Shown: in pieces, positions 48,497 to 61,400 of the stretch
Position numbering within the stretch: position 1 is the first letter of the stretch
Layout: every line of letters starts with the position of its first letter
Assembly: GCA_932521035.1 (NCBI GenBank)
Contig: OW051495.1
Span: forward strand, 7,006,001 to 7,070,000
DNA from: Oscheius dolichura
Taxonomy: Eukaryota; Nematoda; Chromadorea; Rhabditida; Rhabditidae
Direction: 5' to 3'
Length of the DNA stretch: 64,000 bases
Notes under the pieces: model-generated
Seen by the model: only the letters and a program-made list of their open reading frames with translations
Databases searched by the model: none
Told to the model about the DNA's origin: nothing
Position numbers and translations under genes: made by a program

Positions 48497-49132
48497 AGAC
48501 GTCGTTTGTCGGTGCTAGTTATTTTTTTAAATTTTTATCTGTTTAATTAATTTGATTCAGTGTGTTTTAATTGATGCTTGTTTTGTTTTCTTGTGAATTT
48601 TGTCCCTAACCGAGGGCTGAATAATACGAATGTACATAGAGCGACGTGACTATTAATTTGTGAAATTGTAGTTGATCCCGTGACCAGAAGAGAATAAAGG
48701 AATAAGATATCATCATAGCAGTTTTGTTGTTTTGGGTTGAGAAGAAGGGATGAGGAGAGCCGCCCTTTGGAAGAGTACTCCTGGCAATCAAGGCAAAACA
48801 ATGATGTCTGGAGCTGGACGGAGGCAGTTTGCCCTCCAGATTTCTTGTAACTCTCTTCCACCCCCTCTAATTAATCCAATAAGTCAGTCCACGGTTCCCG
48901 CCGTAATTGTGATCAGCACCACCGCACCTCTAATCGTATCCGTACACTTTTATGTTTCTCTCCCCGTTAAGAACACCGTGCTCCAAATCCCCCACGCTGC
49001 TGGCGAATCTCCCAAGATGGCAATAATCTGTGTAATCGTCTTGCCCACCAAGAACCTCTTTGAATGTCGCTCCGAGACCTTTGCCACTCTCCTCAATTAG
49101 TTATTCACAAACAGCCAACTCCATCCGACCAG
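48497..49132. other. Spacer between NHR 3 and NHR 4
   Basis: A 117-codon plus-strand frame (48750-49100) lacks domains and is not splice-linked to either receptor. Nothing else is supported. Confidence 0.4.
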
Positions 49133-50661
49133 ATGTCTTCTTCCAAATCCTGTGCCGTTTGTGGCAACCCGAATGCCCGACTCAACTACAACGGCCTCTC
49201 TTGCATGTGGGCAACTACTTGAACCCTCCATCACAGATAAACGTTCAGACCATGTAAGTCCTTCTTCATCCGGGCCAATGAGGCCGTGATGCCGTATCCA
49301 TGCGAAGGGATCGGATGCTGTTCCGTGATTGCGACAGACCCCAACTACTGCATGGGATGCCGATACAGACGCTGTCTCAAAGCAGGAATGAGCCCCAAGC
49401 GTAGGTCTTCGTGTCGAGATCCACTGTTCTTTGTTTAGTGGTGGGCAGGATGGGAAGACCGGACGACGTTGTCCCGAAACTCTGCAACAAACACGAACTT
49501 ATCCACGTAACTTAATTTGTAAATTTTTCCGGAAAGAGGGGGTTCAGCGACACGTGGTGCCGATCCTCTCCCTTGGATTTCACTTCGTTTCCCAGGCCAC
49601 CTGCAACATGGGACCGACACATTTCGCCCGCTACTTCTTGAGCATCGATACGTGATTGCGACCCTTTTCCAATAGAAAAGAAAAGAAGTTTTCAGTATTT
49701 CGATGGATCACGATTTGTACAGCTTCAAGTTCAGTTACTACAATATGAATGTCGCCCTGGGAGATGCTTTTGTGAATTCGAAACTCTGCTACTCAACTGA
49801 GGACTCAAATGTTTGCCTGGCCTTCTCTTCCATCCGACAGATATCGTTTTAGCTCGCCCAGCCGAACGTAGACTCCAACGAATATACCATTGCCCACGGA
49901 TACTGTAAATTCTTCGCGTCTTTTGCAAATTTCGCCTCGGCGGTGCCAGAGCTGCGGTTCCTCTCAAATATTGACAAGGCGAGAAACTAAAGGATTACTA
50001 TAAGAAAAAGTATGTTTAGCTCCGACTGATTCAAAATAATCATTTCGTGGTGGCCATTCTGAGGACTCTGTACTACCACCACTGTGAGCAGCCACTTGTC
50101 CGGGCGGCCAAGGAAACCCAGATGATTGAGGAAATTCAGGAATTTGCAGAGGGGTCAGATACACACTCTACTTAATTATTTACCCCTTCAGCCATACCAT
50201 TCTCCTTAAACATTTTCTAAAATTCTACCATAACCACGTGAGTGCCATACTCGTCGAATTGAACCTGAGCATAGAAGAGATGATACTCCTCCGACTCGTG
50301 GCCATCTTCCTCCCGTGTTAGTTTCCCTTCCTTGAAATTCTCTATTGTTCAGTTCCAAATATATCCGACGCGGGTAATGACGTGATTAGAAGCGCCCGGG
50401 GCAAATATACGAACATATTCATCCAGTACCAGAATGAGGTCTACACCTACATGTCTCCGGTTGAGAAACTGCGTCGACTTCGGACAGCTTTCCAGTATCT
50501 CCTCAAACTCAAGGTGACAAACAATTCTGCTGATAATTCGGGAAATTAAGGAATACGCCAACGAGATCAACCAGCTGTGGACTCTACAGATTCTGAACAA
50601 TGTCGACAATCTGACGGGAACCCTGTCCCACGACCTACACATCAGAGACTTCCACGATTGA
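49133..50661 (+). CDS. Nuclear hormone receptor (NHR 4 of 4)
   Basis: Ten exons (49133-49206, 49249-49400, 49439-49506, 49548-49651, 49696-49810, 49853-49978, 50020-50153, 50192-50316, 50353-50513, 50551-50661) give about 389 aa. The DBD is CAVCGNPNARLNYNGLSC, CKSFFIRANEAVMPYPC, CSVIATDPNYCMGCRYRRCL. LBD marks are ILSLGFHFVSQATCNMGP, FASFANFASAVPELRFL and NNVDNLTGTLSHDLHIRDF. The sixth intron must start at a GC donor (AAG|GCGAGA at 49979): no GT lies between the conserved exon and the in-frame stop. Distances and exon sizes place it in the same tandem family as the previous three. Confidence 0.87.
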
Positions 50662-51126
50662 GATCTTTCCTGTTCCTCTCCCAACAAAACAAACAATCCC
50701 CTTGTGCCCCAGTTGTGTTTTGTGCTGTGGTTACATCTTCAGCCGTTTCTGTGTTGACTTTCCAGTCACCCTTCCGATCAATCGAGAACACTTCTCGCCC
50801 AGGAGATACTGCCCACATTTCTTCTCCTTATTTGTATTGTTAATTACATTGTGTGAGTTGAATTATTTAATGTTTACCATTGACGAGGACAGTTTCAAGG
50901 GGGTCTGACGTCTTATCTGTTGTTCTCTGTCAGGTTTGCCCGTACTCATGCCGCCCTTTTCTCTATTGATTCATATCAACCTGATAACAAACATTTGTCT
51001 ATATACAGCCACTGTTCCTGACTCTCTTCTAATATTAAACCTCTTCCTCTATAAAAATCAATTTTTTCCTTATCAGTGTTGCTGTTAATAAAGAAAATCT
51101 TGGACTAACCATAGACTGATGATAAA
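50662..51126. other. Intergenic stretch upstream of the CDC50 gene
   Basis: AT-rich, with no coherent exons. Confidence 0.45.
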
Positions 51127-52650
51127 ATGGCCGACAAAGTAGATGAAATACCGCGGCTGCCCAGGAATAGGAAACCGAAGAATAAACCCATTGGTGTGTT
51201 TCTATTACTCTTTTTCTGGTTGTTTTAGATGAAAACAAGTCACTGTTTACCGTTTTATGTAGACAGTTATCTCCCTATTTTGACATTTCTGTTTCAGATT
51301 CAGCATGGCGGCAGCAAACTCTCTCGGCGAAACGGCCCGTCCTGACAATAAACAAAGTTTGTCCGTCCGTCATGTTATTGGGTCTAATTATATTTGGACT
51401 GGGTCTTCTCACCTTCTTTGCTGTTGATCACTGTCAGTTCTTTGTTTCTTCAATAATTCCATCCTTTTCCAGCCCTGGAAATAGTAACGCCCTACCTCGA
51501 CTGTCTAACCGACGATAATGTTCCGGCTAAGATGTTATCTAGGCGAAATCTTCGACCAGTTTGTAATGTACCCATCGTATTAGACAAAAACTTTACCGTA
51601 ACCAAAGCTGGATTCTGAAAAATCGGGTACATTTCAGGGAGGAACAGTGAGATTCTACTACCAGCTGGAGAATTTCTATCAAAATTTCCGAACGTACACC
51701 ACATCGAGGAATGACCTCCAGTTGGAAGGAGATCTTTACCAGACAGATGGCTGTGACCCCTACGACTGTGTATTCGCCCCTGGGTATACGAAGGACAACG
51801 CCAGCTGTAAACTAAAGTCTTACCTTGCTAAAACGGCCTTCCCCGTTGTTCCTTGTGGCGCAATTGCTAACTCCATGTTCAATGGTAGGCTCCTTTGGAT
51901 CTTCAGTTATAAACCGTCCAGATACCTTTGAGTTGTGGTATCACCCACCTCCGGAAGCAAACGAAACATCGATCCGAGTGCCGTTTTCGGTTGAGGGAGT
52001 CCTATCGAAAGCCGAAAGGAAGAAGAAGTTCAAAAACCCCGAGAACAATCCAAAACTAGTGGGGAAGTATCCCGGAACCGGCTGTGATCAATTCACGAAC
52101 GTGGTATTTTTATTATTCAGTTATTTTCCGAAGAAAGTAAAATTTAGGGAGCCCAGAAGCCCCAGAATTGGCAGGGAACCATCTGTGATCTGGGGCCGTA
52201 TAATGATACCGACGAGAATGACGTCTACGGGGTCGGATGGGCCCTGACCAATATCGACTTCGAAGTCTGGATGAAGACTGCCGCCCTGCCAAAGTTCAGG
52301 AAACCTTACAGGACACTAGATCAAAATGTGAGTCTGCCTTTCTTTTGACTGTTCTCTTTCAGTATGACCCCTTCAGTACGTACAAAGGCTTGCCTGCCGG
52401 CAATTACAGTCTCATTATCCAATACAGTAACCACTCTTCTCTTTATATTTTACAGTAATTTATAGACTACAATGTGGAGGAATTCAACGTCAACAAGTCG
52501 TTTGTCATAACGAAGGATAGCTGGATGGGGCCGAGGAACTTCTTCCTCCCGGTCATCTACATGGTCACCGGCTGTTTTATCATGGTCTCGATGACTGTCC
52601 TCTTCATCATTGCCAAGGTGAAGGAGAGATACAAGAAGGACTCCACATAA
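51127..52650 (+). CDS. chat-1: CDC50/TMEM30-type P4-ATPase flippase subunit
   Basis: Eight exons (51127-51193, 51298-51432, 51473-51597, 51638-51884, 51922-52100, 52148-52327, 52363-52426, 52466-52650) give about 393 aa. TM1 is VMLLGLIIFGLGLLTFFAV; a large glycosylated ectodomain follows, with YYQLENFYQNFRTYTTSRND, CGAIANSMFND, KPQNWQGTICD and WMKTAALPKFRKPYR. TM2 is YMVTGCFIMVSMTVLFIIA with a short cytosolic tail. These are the family hallmarks. CDC50 proteins escort P4-ATPases out of the ER and support phosphatidylserine flipping; the C. elegans relative CHAT-1 partners TAT-1. The symbol is by family and orthology is not proven (nematodes have several CHATs). Confidence 0.9.
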
Positions 52651-52900
52651 CCCACACCGGTACTGTATTCCCCCAACGACAGGTATTTCTGAGTCGTACG
52701 GTTTCCCAGCTTTAGTCACCATTTTACTTTTCCCAGATCTCTTTTCTCGCTTCCTGTGCAATAAAACGAGACAATCTGTATGTTTATTATCACTAACCAT
52801 TCTTTTGACTAGAAAACTAAAATATTAAAACAAACAAGGCCCGCAACAACGCTCGTAACAATATATCGGAAAGGGGAGAAGCCACACACACATAAAATAA

Positions 52901-54330
52901 TCAGAAGAAAATGAGTATCAGACGGAAGAAAAATGCAAGAGCTGCAAAGAAGACAGTCCAGTTGTAGAGATACACGGAGGGGTGAGAATTATTCAAGGAA
53001 GAGATAGAAGAGGACGGGTGTCTTCCACAAATGCACTGATTTCGACGAACTACTCCAGGTTTGCCCACTTTTGGATTACTGGAAATTGAGATGAAAAAAA
53101 GATGAAGGAAGCCTTACCTCAGTTGGTTTTTCGTACTTCTCTTCGAGATCCTCAAAAGTCTCCCTTCGTCCCGACACAGTTGACAGTAAGAATGGGTTGT
53201 TCGATACCATCTGATTAGCTTCTCCATAGACAATGGAAGAAGCCCTCCGAACTCGTTCCGTTTTCTCCATTTCCTTTTGCTCTTCTTTTCAGGAGCTTCT
53301 TGTGAAGGAGTCTCCTCGAGGAAGCCATCTTCAGGAGAGAATCGGCCTTTATCTGAAACAGACTGTCAGAAAGGAAGAGGATACTGCTCTTACCTTCAAC
53401 AAAGCTCTCGATCTCGTTTCTCAACTTCGACAACCACATGGTTGACCGTTCCGCGTGAATCTCTTCAGCAGTACGACAAATTTGCGGTCGAGTGAGAAGT
53501 CTTCTATTTGGAGATGGAAGGCGATAGGAGGCAGACAAGGAACGAGACATGTCTCCCGGCTCCAGGAGCCATCTGAACAACAAAAGTTCAAAATCATAAA
53601 AGATAATCGGGTACCTGTCATCTAGGCGTGGTTTTTGGAGGGAGCGAGCCCTACTCCTGGCTAGGGACTCCCTGATATCAGTCTTGATATCTGGGCGGCC
53701 ACATAGCTGCTCCCTGGAGCCATCCATAGTCTCAGTTAGGCTTTGAGTAGCACGCGTCATACGCTTAGGAGCCGAGTTCAGACTAAACCTTCTTTTATAA
53801 TTGAATAGAAAAGAGCATACCAGCAGGAGACAGAAAAGCTTTGACTCATCACTCGACTGGAGATAGGGACAGGGATCCGACTACTACGAGGAGACTGGTA
53901 GGACGAGTTCAACATCGAGTCCATGGGAGTCCGGGGAACGGAGAAAGCTCTTCTCTCGAAGAGAAGATATTCCCCCAAATCGACAGAATGATCGAGGTTT
54001 CGGATGAACGGATGTCGAGATGATATTCGGTCGGCCCATAAATCTTCGTCGGTCGACACATCTGACTGTCGGTCCTGAACATTTCTCGACTACTACTCAT
54101 TACTATTTCATGTTCTCACCCTGCTCGAGTAATCGGCGCAGATTCCCTCAGATTCCGATGTTTCCGACGAGGAACAGGAGAACTTTGGCTGAAAATATAC
54201 TCATAAGAACAGGAAAGCTGCCGAGACTCACAGTAGTAACATTGCGGAAGGCTATGGCTGGATCAAGAAGATGTGGGGGAATAGGTTGAGAGATAAAGAA
54301 ATTGGGGAGGGTATAGTCTGTAGTGTGTGG
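52901..54330 (-). CDS. Spliced exon set with C-terminal TM; separate gene or alternative 3' end of klp-11
   Basis: Seven minus-strand exons join in one frame (54330-54232, 54188-54120, 54074-53821, 53782-53615, 53572-53394, 53352-53118, 53078-52901), about 393 aa. The product is Ser/Arg-rich and probably disordered (SSRIPVPISSRVMSQSFSVS, RESLARSRARSLQKPRLDD), with a Glu/Lys-rich segment, then a C-terminal hydrophobic anchor (YNWTVFFAALAFFFRLILIF). No domain recognised. The first two exons are open but have no ATG; the first in-frame ATG is in exon 3 (MDSMLNSSYQS). A 29-bp GT-AG intron (54331-54359) would remove the klp-11 stop and join this frame to the kinesin. Confidence 0.55.
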
Positions 54331-54347
54331 CTGCAGGAGATGGGGCT

Positions 54348-57300
54348 TTATTTTCCGACGAGGCCTCTTGCTTTTGGATAGAGGTTGGTTGATTGGCTTG
54401 TCAAAGAGCCAAGCGCGTTGCGGGCGAGCTCGTTTTTTGAACGAGATCTGAAATATTACCCGTTAGAATGAGAGCACTAGAATGTCTGACCGTAGACTGG
54501 AAGCGGAAGGAGAACGCAGCCGCGACCTCATCGAGGGGGTCTGTGCCGCGTCTATCGTGATGTCCTTCTCCTTGGGAAGGCCGTTTGTAGAAAACTAAAC
54601 CCTCTATTTTACAACCAATAGAACAAATCAACGAACATTAGACGAATCGTAGTCCTTGACGCTGCTCTGAAGTCTTTCCAAGCCGGAGAAGATCAACACG
54701 TTCTCCCCACAAAAGCGGAGAATGTCCTCGTTGAGGATGGGCTGCACCGGTTGGTGGCCCACGAGTGACGGCTTCGGCATCCTGCTCAATTGGCGCCTCG
54801 CTCGTGCCACTATATCTCTTTCATATGCAGCGACGGGTCGTCGTAATCCGGGATTCGATATCTGAAAAGAGACGGGGATCATAAAAGCGCCAGGTTTATG
54901 AATTCCGGAAATGGTCGGGGAGAATGGAAACAATAGAGGACTTCTCCCATATTGATAAGACCCTTTTTCCTTCCCACCGCAGAGAAATTGGAGCAATAAG
55001 TCATCGTATGCCATGCATAAATACGAAAATACTCACCGGTCGTTTCTCAAAAATCTCCTTCGATGTGCCCGGCTCGGAGAAGCTGACGCCCGAATCAGCA
55101 CCAATCGAGCGCGTCAATACTGCCTGATCGTCGCTACCTGAACCAATATTTGCCATTTTGATAAACTGCCTCCTACCCAGAAGAATATTCTCTGTTGTGA
55201 CGGCCTTGTCGGCGGAGAGTGGCCGGGCCCCCGGCAAATTCCACTGGGAATCGTCTTCTGACCAGGTGGCCCGCTCTTTGATCTTCTCCCTCAACGCAGG
55301 TGGAACGAAGTTGTCGACTATCAGGAGCCTGCAAACAGCCGGAACGTGAAAGGTTATCGGCCAGAAAAAAGAGCATCTGCGGGATTACACTGACCGCTAA
55401 GCGTGGAATAATGGTCCCAACGGAGGGATGAACACAACTGCTTGGGAGGTTGGTTGGCAGGCTGCCAGTCAATGCGAGGCGCTGATGAGATAACAACACG
55501 CCTTGGAAGGAGGGGGAGGATGTTGGATGGACTACTATTTTATGTTTTTCTCAGGAGCCATCCATCTTGATAAGAGACAAGGACATACGTAGAGAGAGAG
55601 AAACCGCAAAATGGGCGTGACACATCGGACATGACACATTACTGTCTCCGGCAAGAGGATACTTTCCCGCCTAGGGGGCTATTGTGTTCATTTTGGCTGT
55701 ATGGGAACGGGCACGTAACTGCCCTCGCAGGAGCCGGTTGCTTTTGAATGAAGGGAAACAGAACAAGCACGCATTATGCGCAACGGGGAACTGAATAAAT
55801 AGGGACGGTATATGGTGTTGGCCAGAGGGAAAAGAGGGGTCTAGGGGCAGTCACATGTTCCCAAAAACAGCCCAAATTGGGTCGGGTTTCAAAGAAGATC
55901 TTTTGCTCATTTGGACGAGCTAAAAACGGGACAAACAACAAATAATTGGGGCTGAAAACAGCTGCCAAAAACAGAGGGATATGAGAGCAATTGGGATCCA
56001 TTGTTCGACGGTAGTTTTGTACCATTCAAGGGCGGCAAAAAGACGATCGAGAGCGATCATTTGCTGATCGAATTAGCAAATTTAGGTTGCAGGAACTGGG
56101 CGTGTAACGGAGAGAAGGACAGAAATTTCTGGCAGACCTCCTCGGTCGAAGCACAGAGTGTGTGAGTGCGCAATCGCGGCATAATGATACTTGATGACCC
56201 CTATATTGCATTAGAGGTCGTCGGCCACTTGGCAAGACTGATGGACTTCGAGGAGGAGGAGGGGGCTCCGATAAAAGTGAGCGGCATTTCGGGGGAAGAG
56301 AACAAGATGCCATGCCGTGGGAGAGGTATCAAATTTCCATGGCAAGGCGTGGTCTCGGCGAGTGATGGAAAAACGTTATATTGGCTCTCTTACTTGAGTT
56401 TGAGTTCTTTGTTTATTTCCGAGACATCGCGCTCCAGTTCTCGTCTTTCTTGAGAGTGCATCATCGTCGTGTCGTTCATCTCTATCCGAACCTGAGACTC
56501 TACTTTATTAGACCAGGAAGCATGCTCACCTTTCTCAACTTCAGTTTCAATTTTGCTAATTTCTTCGACTTGACTTCCACTTCCTGTTGGAGATTGGTAA
56601 AAGTCTGATGAATCTCGGCCGCGTCATCCTCCTGCTTCTCCAACTGTTGTTGTGCTTCTCGTTCTCTTTTCTGTAAAACAGTCAGAATGATCCCATAGGT
56701 ATCCCTACCTTTTGTTCTGCCAGTTCTATCCTCCTCTTTTCCAATTCCATCTGTTGCTGTTTCGTCTGATCGACGAGATCCACCCCTCCCAGGAGTTTCG
56801 ACTCCATGTCCTGGATCTTCTTCAAGACTCGAGCCTGATTCTTCCTCTCTCCTTCCAGCTGTCGTTGTCTTTCTTCTATACTCGCCATCAGTCGAGCCCT
56901 CTCTTCTGACACAAGTGTCTCATCTCTCATGATTTTCTGTTTATCAGCCTCCAGTGATTTCTTCTCTTTCTTGTAGTAGTAATCCTCCCCTTTATCTAAA
57001 AACGGCGACTTAAAATATGGAAAGCAGTATTTGTCTACCGGTGTCCTTCTTCCCTTTCCTCTTCTCCAACATCGTTCGCAACCTGATGATCTCCTCCTGG
57101 AATTCCCTGAGCAACGCGTCCTTCGGATCCTCATTGATCTTCGGTTTGTTCTTGATGTTCTTCGCCCTGTTCGCGTATCTCAGTGTCCCCAGTGTCTCCT
57201 CATAGTTGTAGGACGCCGGCCCCACACAGGCTACCATAACTGTTTTCGAGTTGCCACCGAGAGAGTCTAAAGTTCTCTTTCTTTGTATCGCCCGTTGTTT

Positions 57301-58473
57301 TTCCCTACCTTGTAGAAGTCTCGTCAATTTGCTGTCTCTGTAGGGGATGTGAGTACTTTTGCCGTCAACCAACGCGGAGATAACATTGCCCAGAGCAGAA
57401 AGAGACAGATTAATCTTGGTCGCCTCCTTGAATCGTTCTCCAGTGGCTCCTGTCTTGGCCTGTCGTTCAGACCCGGCCAGATCCACCAAGTTCAGTTTCC
57501 CAACTCGGATGTGACCTTCTCCCTCAGCGTCAAAGTCACTACATTCCACAGTTATCGTGAAAATGGCATGTGATCGACTCGAGTGCTCATTCATGTTCGT
57601 TCTCCTGGATAATTGGTATCATAATTTTCGTTTTGGAGAAAGAACTCACCCCACCGATCGATTTGCATTTCCAACAGCCATTACTCCGTGAATTTCTTCT
57701 ACTGACTTTGTCAGAAAAGAGGAAAGATCCTTCACATACACCCCAGCCTGAAGATAAACTTGAAAATAGAAATTATGGTGGACTCACGTCTGGTCGTTCT
57801 TTCAGATCTAGCCGTATATTAGGGTCTTTACTCAATAGATCTCGTATTTCTTCCTGAAAAAGGGAAGCTCTAGAAGAAGCCGGAAAATGCAAACCTTATA
57901 GATCTCCATGTAGCTGGCCCTCACCAGATACTGTTGGTTCTTCGATTTCGCGATATGGTCGAATATGTGTTGAAAGCAATTAAATATAACACCTCTGTCG
58001 GAAGGAACTCCTATACAAACCGTATTAAAAGAGTAATTCAAATAGTCTACCTTCCATAGTATATGTTTTACCCGTGCCAGTTTGCCCGTATGCGAATATT
58101 GTACCATTGAACCCGTTGAGTACAGAATCGACTAGATCGCGAAATGTTTCATCGTAGAGATCGGTTTGTTTAGAACTGAAAAGTATGGATCTGCCGATAG
58201 AAAGAGTACCTTTCATTGTAAACAGCGTCAAAAGTGAAGTCCTTCGAAAGTTCTTGTTGCTGAGCGGGATTCTTCAACTCGATGACTCCTCTCTCAGAAT
58301 AACAGTTGACTATACTGAAATCCGCATCCTATTTTACCCTAAAACACAAAAATATACCTCTGATGTCCTTGTGAGATCTCCGTGGAGCTCAGCGGACGAC
58401 ATCGTACGATCACCCGAACGGCTTCGGACTTCCCTCCACCGCCAGCTGTTTTTGGACGGCCTTCAGCTACCAT
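54348..58473 (-). CDS. klp-11: Kinesin-II motor subunit, KIF3B/KLP-11 type (about 798 aa)
   Basis: Fifteen exons (58473-58358, 58314-58210, 58175-58051, 58010-57895, 57853-57788, 57747-57650, 57604-57309, 57266-57039, 56995-56709, 56670-56530, 56491-56394, 55328-55037, 54861-54637, 54594-54491, 54447-54348). The motor has [13 protein letters not shown]-loop GQTGTGKT (about 104-111), [34 protein letters not shown] and neck [20 protein letters not shown] coiled coil and a tail follow ([16 protein letters not shown]). The C-terminus [15 protein letters not shown] matches the KIF3B end SQLYPQSRGLVPK. It drives intraflagellar transport with KLP-20 and KAP-1. The intron at 55329-56393 is 1,065 bp against about 40 for the others. 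The start follows a TTTTCAG acceptor. Confidence 0.93.
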
Positions 58474-61400
58474 TTTTCTCTGAAAACTGACTCCCGCATG
58501 ATTGAATTAATTTCTGTCCCCGAATTAGCCGACCTTTTGACGTCAACACGCCTACTGACAAATGCGATATAGCCAAAAAGAACTGACTTATTATGTGAGA
58601 TGAAAGGAAGGGATGGACATGTTCGTGCTGATGAATTATTGAGGGAGCACGAAGAGAAGAAGCAGCCAGGGAGAAAAGAAGCTCTGAAGGGAACCATTAG
58701 GGAAGAAATCAAGGGTCAAGAGACCGAAAGAAAGGTAAGCGATAGGATAGAAATCAGGGGGAGGAAAGAACACACCCTGTTTATTTTACCCGACCTACTA
58801 ATGTTAACTTTGCAACCCAAGACTTTTCGCGGCAACTTTCGAAAGTTTTGAAGGCGGAAGGGAAGAGGAACTGTCTCTAGTAACTGGAAAGTGCAATGGG
58901 CAAAAACAAGAAATATATCTTCTGATAATGGAAGGGACACTGTTTTTCACTGGCTTCGAACTTTTATGGGGAGGGACGAGACAGAAAAACGGCGACAACA
59001 ACAATGGGGATATCCGAAAATAGCTAATCCGTACGTGGAGAGAAGAGAGTACACTACGAACATCTTGAAATAGTGAGGAGAATAGAGAAAATTAGAAGAG
59101 AAGCAGTCATTTGAAAGGAATTGCCCGGGAGAAGGCGGCGGATGAATCACCCGGTGATAAAAGAGTGGACAGTAAACAAAATCAGGCGATAAACACAAGA
59201 GTAGGCGGCAAATTTCTCACATTTCCCATGGAAACGGGGGAATTGAAGGGAATGAATGCTCAGAAGAACAGTAATAATAATGAAAGGCAGTTCCACCCAC
59301 TCTTATTCGCGGAAATGGGAGGAAGAAAAGAGCGAAATGAGGCAGAAGGCGAGACGGAATAGAAGGGTCCACCTGCTGGAAAGAAAAGATAAATGACCAC
59401 TTTTAAAAGTTTAGACAGACACGCGAAACTTTGCAACAATGGGAATGACGCGGAACATCTGTCGGACTTCGGGTCCCGCCGGTCGGACCTATAATTGTCG
59501 GCTGAGCACACATACAACAACCAAGGAGGCCTGAAAATCAATAGCGGCATAAACGGGAGACGCGCTGCCACACGCGACGGGTCACAACATCCGGAGACAG
59601 CTGTTAGCCTCTTGGCCACACATGGGCTACTCGAAGCTGGACTCCCAGTCGAACTGATCGCCGCCGTCGACGCGAAAAAAAGAGCAAAAAGAGGACACGG
59701 TGTAAATTCACGTCGAAACAACAATTGGCTGTTGCAACACACGGAGGACTTATTTCAACCGGGGGGTGATACCACAAGGGAAATTTAAGCCGGAAGGGAC
59801 GAGTGTTGTGATCAGACATAGGTTGGAGGACAGCGAGTGATGGTCATTCAATTGACAGCAAAATGGCCGACTCGCTGTTCAGGTGACCCACACAGCGTGA
59901 GAGACGTTCTATTGGAATCTATTGAAATTTAATGAGAAGGTTGACGGGTCTCTGGTTAGCGCGGATTATAAAGGAGGATTCAGATGAGTGTAGTTACCCC
60001 GCTAGGGTATTGGATATGACGTGAAGTCAAATATTGCGGGTTGCTAAGGGAGAGGAGACACTGGGAGATGGTACAGTACCTTACTGGTTAGACGGCTGGG
60101 ATGAAGCAGACAATCCCACCATTTCAAGCAGAGCACCCTATGAATCTGTGGGAATCTTCCTTTTCCTCGAATATATAGAGACTTTTCCATGGCACCCAGA
60201 GAATGAGGTGAACCTATTCTTTCTCCCATTGCTCCGGTCATATCTTCTGGTCCATAAATTCTGTCCCAATTTCAATGCCATTGGCGGAGTGTGACTCTGT
60301 TTTATGTATTCACTCGGATTGCGTAGGTCGTCGTCCTATTCTCTTTGTACTGCTGCCTGTTTAATCACGAGTTACATGCAATTCTCTTGTAAGCTGTATC
60401 AACACGGATATAACATGGGTGCAGTCGACCCTTATAAGCAGAACCTAGCTCTGCCCTCGCCTCGAACACGGATCTTCTTCTTGTTGATTTCGCCGGTCTG
60501 TGAAGTCATCTATCACTCTAACGGTGCCCCTGTTGCTCCGATGAGGGCTATCACAACATGCTCTCTCCCTCTCACCTTTGACTTCTCAATTCCGACCCCT
60601 CTCCTCCTTAACCTCGTCTCCCACGTCCTCCAGTTGTTTTTCACTTAGGACAATTAGCCGAGGCCCGTTGAGGACTCAAGGACAAGCCCAGCTCACCTAA
60701 TTAACACTACCAAAAACGAGTGGAGCCATCAATTCCTTTTTATCTTGACTAATTTTTTGCGTGAAGACAATATAAAGCCCCCTTTTCGTCAAATGGATCG
60801 AACTTTGTTATTTTGTGCTGTACTTCCCACTAAATAGCACTTTTTGGTAGGATAATCCGCTATTGAACACTTGATGTTTTACGATTGAAAAAGAGAGAAA
60901 CTCAGGGCGTCGCTGGTGTTACTTTGTGTTGTAAATTTAAAAAAAGCTCTGTGTTGTAGATCGGAGAGTTGTCGTCTCGATTTTTAATCCGCTTTGCTGT
61001 TTACAATAACCCAAATAAGAGAATAGTCGAAACGAGTTATCCTCCCGCTTTATCCGAGGATATCTCCCTCGTTTTCCCTGCTTCCTCCTGTAAAAATGGT
61101 CTCGATAGCCACTGGTCCCGTTCTTCTTGTCTTCAAGACAATTGCAGCCAATAATAGTCAACAGAAAGATATAATCATTTCCTTTTCTTCTTTGTTAGCC
61201 CGGTTTTTATCAACCCGGAATGTTTATGTTGTTGTTCCGAGCCCGTGTTCACGTGTCGAATTTTACAACGATTGAGTTGATAACTGCGTTTTGGAGGATT
61301 CCCGGTCTATTGGCGACTGGAGATACTAAAAAGTTATGACTCCCCCCGATAGGTCCCTGTTTCCATCCAGAATAATTAGTTTCCTTTTTGATGTTTCCCT

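Noticed and set aside
48750-49100. 117-codon frame between two nuclear receptors
   Set aside because: Not related to the receptor family, no start context, and it ends before the receptor start without a shared frame.
54401-54631. Second open frame across the last kinesin exons
   Set aside because: The kinesin frame gives the KIF3B-like C-terminus; the other frame has no ATG and no similarity, so it is most likely chance overlap.
56166-56453. Plus-strand frame inside the large kinesin intron
   Set aside because: No splice context, no domain, and it runs antisense into a coiled-coil exon; no evidence for a nested gene.
59260-59742. 160-codon minus-strand frame upstream of klp-11
   Set aside because: Composition is unlike local proteins, it has no domain, and overlapping plus-strand frames are equally open.
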